Positions 57,226 through 64,000 of a stretch of DNA of 64,000 nt are shown here, in pieces. The position numbers and the translations under genes are program-made. How positions within the stretch are numbered: the first letter of the stretch is position 1; every line of letters begins with the position of its first letter. Source of the DNA: Allium sativum (lineage: Eukaryota; Streptophyta; Magnoliopsida; Asparagales; Amaryllidaceae); contig CM060915.1 of the NCBI GenBank assembly GCA_030737875.1, positions 359,783,863 to 359,847,862 on the forward strand, given 5' to 3'. The notes beneath the pieces were generated by a model. The model saw only the letters and a program-made list of their open reading frames with translations, had not been told where the DNA came from and searched no databases.

Positions 57226-58770
57226 TCGCGTATTTTATAATCAAAAATCAAGTACTATATATACACATCATACGCCTCATTCCAATTCAGAATAGTCTTT
57301 TAATAAAATATTCATATTAAAAGGGAAAGATTGCCATCAATTTTATCAAAGATAAATTCTTTGAAATTTAGTCTTTATTCTTCTTTTTAAAGATTCCTTA
57401 AAACTCCAATTTGATTTTAATATCAAAAATCATTACTTTATGATTATTCCATTTTTAAAAATTTATCTTATCTTTAACTGGGTTAAAGAACTAATGTCAT
57501 TTAAAAACATTGTTCACGATAAACCCAAAATCATCTTCCATTAAATATGGAATTTTCACAGAAATCAAATCAATATATAATCGATATAAATTTCCATATC
57601 AGCCCGCTAGTATAAATGGAATAACAGCAAAGCCTTTTAAATTCCATATATAGTAACAGTCTTCTTTTACAGAAGCCTATCTTGATAAATATCAAATCGA
57701 ATTTCCACTCAATTCTAATTTAATATATTAAATTGGAATTCCAATTTAATATACTAAATTGGAAAACTTGACTTTGGAAAATTTCTTTTTAAATCTTAAT
57801 AAGAGATTTATAAATTCTAAATTATATTTTCACGGTCAATTGGGTTAAAGAACAAATGTTGTTTAAAACACAGTTCACACTAAACCCAAATCACATTTCA
57901 ATTTTTTTCCCCTTACTAAATATAATTGGAAACTCTAATAATCTTAATTAAGAGATTCATTCTTTTCATACGGGGTTTAAGAACAGTGTTATTTAAGACA
58001 CCATCCATGACAACCCAAAATCCATCTCTTTTATGTAATTCCAATTAAATATTAATTAAACCTTAATTTAAAAGATTTATTCTAGTTAACAACTAGTTCA
58101 TTTCGCTAAAAATATAATTTTATCTTTGTACCCATCCAAAAGCGGACATAGAAATCATCATTTTATTCTTCGTTGAATATTATTTTAAAATATTCACTAT
58201 TTAAAAATATTCTGTATATAAAAATATTCTTTATGTAAAAATATTCTTTATATTACAAGGTTCCTTATTTTGAAATATTCTTTATTTTACATTGTTCTTT
58301 ATTTAAAAGATATTCTGAATCGGAATGCGACTCAATCATTTACCATATAATTTCGGTTATATGGATTTCATACATCACATGTATACGACAATAATGATAA
58401 ATAATAATTAAATAATCAATTCACATCCAAGTGAAATTTACAACTGTGTGAGCATTAAAATGAATAAATAACGCTCATCGCAGCCTGTCAATCCATCGAT
58501 TGACATACAACTAAATACTGGGACTAATGTATGTCAAATATCATCCCAATACCCGTGTAGGATTTTCAAACAACAACAATTCATCTAAATAAATCATTGG
58601 TTAATGAATTTAACCAATTTTAATTCTGCTAACCTGTTGATGATAAATAGAAAACATGTTATTATATTCCTAGTGCCAAATGAAAATGTATTTTACTCGC
58701 AAAATTTCCCTACATGTATCTAATGTATAATTTGACAATAAAAACGTCACTTTGATTTGCATACAAATTC

Positions 58771-59120
58771 TATTGCATAATTTAACAATAAAATGTCACT
58801 ATAATTTACATACAAATTCTAATGTATGTTTTGACAAATAAAATGATTCTTATATTTGTATATAAATCATAATGTATGTTTTGCAAATATAAATGATTCT
58901 TATATTTGCATATAAATTCTAATGTATGTTTTGCAAATAGAAATGATTCTTATATTTGCGTATAAATTCTAATTTATGTTTTGCAAATAAAAATGATTCC
59001 CATATTTGCATATAAATTCTAAGGTATGTTTTGCAAATAGAAATAATTCTTATATTTGCATATAAATTCTAATGTATGTTTTGCAAATAGAAATGATTCT
59101 TATATTTGCATATAAATTCT
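58771..59120 (-). repeat. 50-bp minisatellite in D LTR, seven units
   Basis: Units of AATGTATGTTTTGCAAATAG + AAATGATTCTTATATTTGCA + TATAAATTCT start at 58821, 58871, 58921, 58971, 59021 and 59071, exactly 50 bp apart. A diverged unit precedes them at 58771. Confidence 0.95.
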
Positions 59121-59160
59121 AATTCAACCAATGCATAAAAAATGATACATTCGTTTTGTT

Positions 59161-59340
59161 GATAATTCTAGTTCAACAAAATGACTAAAAAGCTATTATT
59201 CATTTTTGTTGACAATTCTAGTTCAGTAAAACAACTAGAAAGTTATTCTTCATTTTTGTTGACCATTCTAGTTCAACAAAATTACTAAAAAGTTATTCTT
59301 AATTTTTGTTGGCCATTCTAGTTCAACAAAATTAATATTT
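59161..59340 (-). repeat. Second 50-bp minisatellite in D LTR, different sequence
   Basis: Units with CATTCTAGTTCAACAAAA and AAAGTTATTCTTCATTTTTG start at 59161, 59211, 59261 and 59311, again exactly 50 bp apart although the sequence differs from the previous array. Confidence 0.92.
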
Positions 59341-59639
59341 TTGCTCCAATATAAATCAATTTAACAAAAATGTAATTTTAGTTTTCAACCATCACATTTC
59401 ACAAAATGTACATTTTTTGTTTCAACTATTATATTTTGACAAAACTGTATACTTTGTTTCAACTAATCTATTTTGACAAAATGCATCATTTTGTTTCAAC
59501 TAAAATATTTGACAAAAATGTATATTTTGTTTCAACTAATCTTTTTTGACAAAAATGAATATTTTTATTCAATAATTATATTTTGACAAAAAGACCAAAT
59601 TTGTCTCAACCATTATGCCTAGACAAAAACGTATCTTTT

Positions 59640-59880
59640 ATTTCAATTCATATGTTTTGACAAAATGTATCTTTTTATTTCAATAACTATATTTTGACAA
59701 AAATGTATCTTTTTATTTCAATAACTATATTTTGGCAAAATGTATCTTTTTATTTCAATAACTATATTTTGAAAAAATATGTATCTTTTTATTTCAATAA
59801 CTATATTTTGACAAAATGTATCTTTTTATTTCGATAACCATATTTTGACAAAATGTATCTTTTTATTTTAGCTATTTGGT
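59640..59880 (-). repeat. 38-bp minisatellite in D LTR
   Basis: TGTATCTTTTTATTTCAATA recurs near 59666, 59704, 59741, 59780, 59818 and 59856 (37-39 bp apart). Looser variants extend left to about 59400. Confidence 0.92.
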
Positions 59881-60119
59881 TTCAACAAAAAGGATGTATT
59901 TGTTCCAACCATTTTACTACAACGAAAATGACCTTTTTATTTTAACCATTTAGTTTCAACAACAATTATATATTTTTGTTTCACTCATTTCATTACAACA
60001 AAAATGAGCTATATGTATCAACAATTTGGTTTCAACCGAAAATTTTATTTTTGTTATAACTCAAATCTCCTTAACAGAAATGTTGTTTTTGTTTTTACTC
60101 TTATCTAATTAATAAAATG

Positions 60120-61020
60120 TAATTTTTTTTGTTCAATCTTTTTATTGGAAACTAAACTACATTAAAAATAAATTTTTTAAAGTTCAATCTTTTTATTGAA
60201 AACTAAAATACATTAAGAAAGTAATTTTTAGTGTTCAGTCTTTTTATTGAAAATATTGAACAATAAAAATATGATCTTTCATGTTACTTCTTTTTATTTA
60301 AACAAAGTGAAAATAAAAACATGATCTTTAATAGCTAATCTTTTCATTTTAACAAAATTACGGTAAAAATATGTTCTTTAATAAGAAATCTTTTATTGCG
60401 ACCAAAATGAAAATAAAAACATATCTTTCTGTTTTACTCTTTTTATTGTAACTAAAATGACAATAAAAATATATCTTTTCATTCTATTCTTTTTATTTTT
60501 GTTGAACAAAGTGACAACAAAAATGAAATCTTTTATTATAATCTTTTCTACATATTCTAATGTCAAATAAAAACATAATTTATTCACATACTTGTACTAT
60601 TCTTCAAATGACAAAATAAAAAGGCAATTTTGTTTACATAACATGTCTCATATTTTTAACGACAAAACAAAAAGACAATTTTGTTCTATCATGACATTCC
60701 TAAATAAATGACAATTTTAACATAATGACATTCCTAATATAATGACATTTTCAATATAATGACATTTTCAATAAAATGACATTTCTAACATAATGTTATT
60801 TCTATACTAATGTAATATTTCTAACATAAATGATGTTTTTACACTAATATAACAATTCTAACATAAATGACGTTTTTACACTAATATCACAATTCTAACA
60901 TAAATGATGTTTTTACACTAATATCACAATTCTAGCATAAATGATGTTTGTATCACAATTCTAACATAAATGATGTTTTTATACTAATATAACATGTCTA
61001 ACAAAAATGATATTTCTATT
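60120..61020 (-). repeat. Degenerate tandem repeats in D LTR (ATCTTTTTATT and AACATAAATGATGTTTTTAC types)
   Basis: Two further irregular arrays are about 60120-60540 (TCTTTTTATTGAAAACTAAA-like) and about 60700-61010 (AACATAAATGATGTTTTTAC with ACTAATATCACAATTCT). Periods vary. Confidence 0.75.
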
Positions 61021-61439
61021 CTAATCAATTAAAGATTAGATTTTTATCTTACAAAAATATAATTGACAAATAATCATCAACACAGTCAATCAATCTAAAT
61101 TTTATACGACACATACATTTAAATATACAATCACGATCAATACAAATATACATATATATATATAATTTTAAATTTAAATCGAGAAATCTTACATAGGGTT
61201 TTGAATTCTTCGGAATTTTAGATCGCTCCTTTTCAGCTCTGGTCTGTTCCATGTTATAGATCTCATCGTTAAGAATCCAATGCTTTCAGTTTCGTGTAAT
61301 TTCGTTTCTGTTTGACAAAGTTATGACGTTTTAAACATTTGAATAAATTAAATTGGTCATTATTGTAATTAATTTCCAATTAAACCTTTAATCCCCTTCA
61401 CCTCGTATACTGCTTCATTCACCATTTCAAAACCCTTGT

Positions 61440-61640
61440 TCTTGAAAATCGCTCAATGCCGCCACTGTGCTTGGCCGGACCACCATCCTCCTGTGCCACG
61501 TCGAAGCCGCCGACATCGCCTACCACCACCAGGGACCCGATCCCACCCGACGCACCCTAGGTCCTGAAATCTGAACCCAAACGCGGCGGGTTTATGCCCT
61601 AAATTCGACCAGAATATGAAGCTAAACTTGATCCTCACTT
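61440..61640 (-). other. GC-rich leader island in D LTR
   Basis: GC-rich 200 bp in an otherwise AT-rich LTR, 1.06-1.26 kb from the LTR start, like the islands of E4 and E5. The frame at 61453-61638 has no domain features. Confidence 0.55.
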
Positions 61641-62699
61641 ATGATATTCTAGAGCACGAAATTCTCTATCTCCTTTGTTTGGAAATTTGTTAAATTGATT
61701 CGTGGATCGAGATGTTTTAGGGTTTTAAATTCGGACTATTCTGGCCATTAAAAGATACCGGCGGCAGCAGTATAATAAGATGATAGAATTAGGGTTTGGT
61801 TTTTCTAGTGTATTTATAACAATATATTTATTTAACTCTTTAATTTTCAAAAAGCCCGTTAACTGATATTAACTCCAAATTAAGCCCAGCGACTGTCATC
61901 CCTAGCAAAGTACCCCTATTCCAGACACAATGGACTAGGTCCCATTAGCCCGTTTGATCGTCTCAGCCCACTTTTCTTTAATTTAAAATATAAATCATTT
62001 ATTTATTTAATTTGATCGTACATTTAAATTTACTGGGTCCACATATTGACTCCAAAAATTTCTGAAAAATAAATCTAGCTATGTTTTGACGATACGGTCC
62101 TAACAAAATCAATTTCGTTGAATTTGGAGACCGTTTGAAAAATGGTCATTTTCTGGTCGATCCGAACTGACTGAAATTGACAAAACACGTTTTCTTTTGC
62201 CACGCTCACATATTAATTCCAAAAATTATGAAAATTGGAATCTAGCAATAATTTGACATTTCAGATCCAATCAAAGTGGTTTCCTTGAAAACAGAGGTCG
62301 TCGGTAAAATGACAATTTTTAATATCAAAATATATATATATATATATAAAATCTATAGCGACTATTCTAAATTTTAAACTGGGCATATTCCGCTATGAAA
62401 TTTCAATTTTTCAGATTCATTGAAAAGATATTTTTAAACAGATTTAAATATTTTTGGTTTCACCAAAATCCGATTTATTTTACATCCTGTACATTTAGTC
62501 AAAGTTCAAATTCAAATTTTCAAACTACCGTGCTATTTCTTACTCCTTTTATAATTAAATTAAAAAAAATCGTTCTAACTACGATTTAAATAAATTTTTT
62601 GTTGTTATTATTTAAAATAAATTATTTAAAATATTTAAAATCCATTAAATTTGCAAAAATAAAAATTTTAAATTGGTTCCGAAATTGCGGGTTGTTATA

Positions 62700-63145
62700 A
62701 TCTCCCTAACTTAAAATATTTTCGTCCTCGAAAAGGAACGGAGCTGAAAGTTGTTTAATTAGCCAACTCAACTTTCATTCTTTAATTGGTTTCAATAATT
62801 TTATTACTTGAACTAATAATCACATAACACAATCATCAATCAATCAGTTGATAAGCTTTTTAAATATATATATAACTTTTATATATTCAAAAATCATATT
62901 TTCTAAAATAGGATTATATATATAATTACAAATACTTTAATTATAAACTTGTCACTCTCAACTCATTCTAGAGCATTTCTAACCCCATCTCTAATGAGTT
63001 TTCTCATTCTATGATGCTACTGATTCTATCTCTAATGGGTATTACTTTTATAGGATATTTCTAATCCTACCTCTGATGAGTCTTTTATTCAGTTCTAACA
63101 AGTTGTACCCTAAAGATTTGAGCTAACAAAAGCCCTGATACCAAC
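62700..63145 (-). other. D internal domain, only 446 bp, non-coding
   Basis: On the minus strand it runs from the primer site (63143 to 63132) to the polypurine tract AAGTTAGGGAGAT (62712 to 62700). No frame of note. Part of it (62715-62790) resembles the end of the E4 internal domain. With about 7.2-kb LTRs on each side, D would be a LARD-like element of roughly 14.8 kb without nested insertions. Confidence 0.88.
63132..63143 (-). other. D primer binding site
   Basis: On the minus strand this reads TGGTATCAGGGC, one base different from the other iMet-type sites in the window. Confidence 0.88.
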
Positions 63146-64000
63146 TGTAATGGCCCAAAAATCCTTGCCCTTTGAATCGACCATAAACCATACAGGTCTG
63201 ATCCAAAGGTTGGAAATCCTCGAATGCACTAACTATGGGCATACAACACATCATAACAAATAACAGAAGACTTTTATAAACATTATAATAATGTTACATT
63301 AGAGTAAAGAATATCAGAGTACATCGATATAATAATACAACAACGAAAGATAATTGACAATGAATTTAATACAGTGTAGCAGAACCAATAAACTGATACA
63401 GCGGAAGACTATCAATGCTCTGTACATAGCTTTAAGCTTCGATCCCGAATCCTGCTCAATAAATCTGCAAAATAAGCTACTCGACTGCCCGTGTGGAAAA
63501 GAGGGCACCCGAGTTTGCAAAGTGAAACAAACTACGGGTCAGTCATGGGACTGGTATGAGAAATCTTCCCTAACTTATCTAACAATATGGCTAATCACAT
63601 GACCACGCCGCGTAACGCGGAACGGGTTTACTCCATTGGATTGCCAATGCATAAACTAAATACATATTTATTCAAAACAACGCAATGCTTTTTAGAAAAA
63701 TGAAATCATTATAAGACTCAAGTCCCATCACACAATGCAATGCAAACCAGAGGATAGAGTTTTACCTTATAATGATCAAACATGCTTAATACGTAGAAAA
63801 TAATATTTTAATATTATTACTAATGTCTAATCAGTTTTAAAATACTTCAAAGTAAATGTATCAATCCGAGATGGCATAGTACCCCATCCTACTATGTTGT
63901 CATATATAGGTTTACAATCAAAATTGTAAGGTCGTATTGGAAATTGGGTTTCCATCATGAGTCAAGGCTAGGGATGATCTCCTTACCGATTCGAGACACT
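63146..64000 (-). repeat. D 5' LTR, last 855 bp (cut by window end)
   Basis: It matches 41238-41555 followed by 55844-56380, and so shows the D LTR without the E4 insertion. It begins on the plus strand TGTAATGGCCC. Differences from the 3' LTR are noticeably more frequent than between the E4 LTRs, so D is older than E4, as the nesting requires. Confidence 0.93.

Larger units (their letters stand above)
55844..62699 (-). repeat. D 3' LTR, main part (right of the E4 insertion)
   Basis: Together with 41238-41555 this makes an LTR of about 7.17 kb. On the minus strand it begins TATAACAACCCGC at 62699; the expected tip is TGTAAC, so the second base has changed. It continues with a first kilobase alignable to E4 and E5, a GC island at about 61640-61440, a long minisatellite field, three TTGGGTT stem-loops (57972-58017, 57840-57889, 57479-57527), the compound stem-loop and the conserved end block. 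Overall it is clearly diverged from E4 but has the same order of modules. No coding domain was found. Confidence 0.9.

Noticed and set aside
58771..59880. Regular repeats that might suggest a CRISPR array
   Set aside because: The units abut without unique spacers, they are AT-rich minisatellites, and the genome is that of a plant.

Overview
The window is nuclear DNA of a flowering plant, probably a eudicot, from a repeat-dominated (heterochromatin-like) region. I see no intact host gene. The evidence is nested LTR retrotransposons with tRNA-iMet-type primer sites and 5-bp target duplications, a plant Tekay/Del-like chromovirus gag-pol, and a decayed plant Mutator-like (MULE) transposase with SWIM and OTU parts. 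The species cannot be named from the sequence alone.

Left part (1-23274). E1 (1-7411, minus) is a Tekay-like Ty3/gypsy element cut by the window start, with a full 3255-bp 5' LTR, an open gag-protease frame and a heavily deleted pol. It sits in an older related LTR, B (7412-8625 plus 19565-22691, minus). B is also split by E2 (8626-19564, plus), a structurally complete 10.9-kb element with 2.9-kb LTRs and the target duplication GCTAA. E2 has three coding lesions: a frameshift after protease, the catalytic Glu of integrase changed to Lys, and a TAG codon inside the chromodomain. A further LTR fragment, C, ends at 23274.

Middle part (23275-41237). E3 (23436-30112, TSD GCTAG) is a 6.7-kb LTR-type insertion without coding capacity. 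An AT-rich stretch follows (about 30440-31640). Next comes a MULE transposase pseudogene starting at 33217. It is split by E5 (34051-38981), a 4.9-kb solo LTR with TSD ACCAA, and resumes to 41237. Both presumed catalytic Asp codons read Asn, and the OTU catalytic Cys position is a stop.

Right part (41238-64000). D (minus) is an element with an LTR of about 7.2 kb and an internal domain of only 446 bp. It interrupts the MULE and runs off the right edge. Its 3' LTR is split by E4 (41556-55838, plus, TSD ATAAA), a young 14.3-kb element with two 6.6-kb LTRs around a 1.04-kb non-coding internal domain. E4 and D are LARD-like (large retrotransposon derivative): all cis signals, no proteins. E3 and E5 belong to the same wider group.

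The best candidate for something undescribed is this giant-LTR, protein-less group. Its LTRs have diverged greatly, but all four carry at a fixed place (1.3-1.7 kb before the LTR 3' end) a compound stem-loop whose arms change in a compensatory way. The Tekay-like LTRs (E1, E2, B) carry a different pair of long stem-loops at a comparable place, again with compensatory arms around a conserved GC-rich loop. Both groups share LTR tips (TGTAAC-R-ACCC), primer site and polypurine tract style, which suggests, but does not prove, mobilisation of the giant-LTR group by chromovirus-type proteins.
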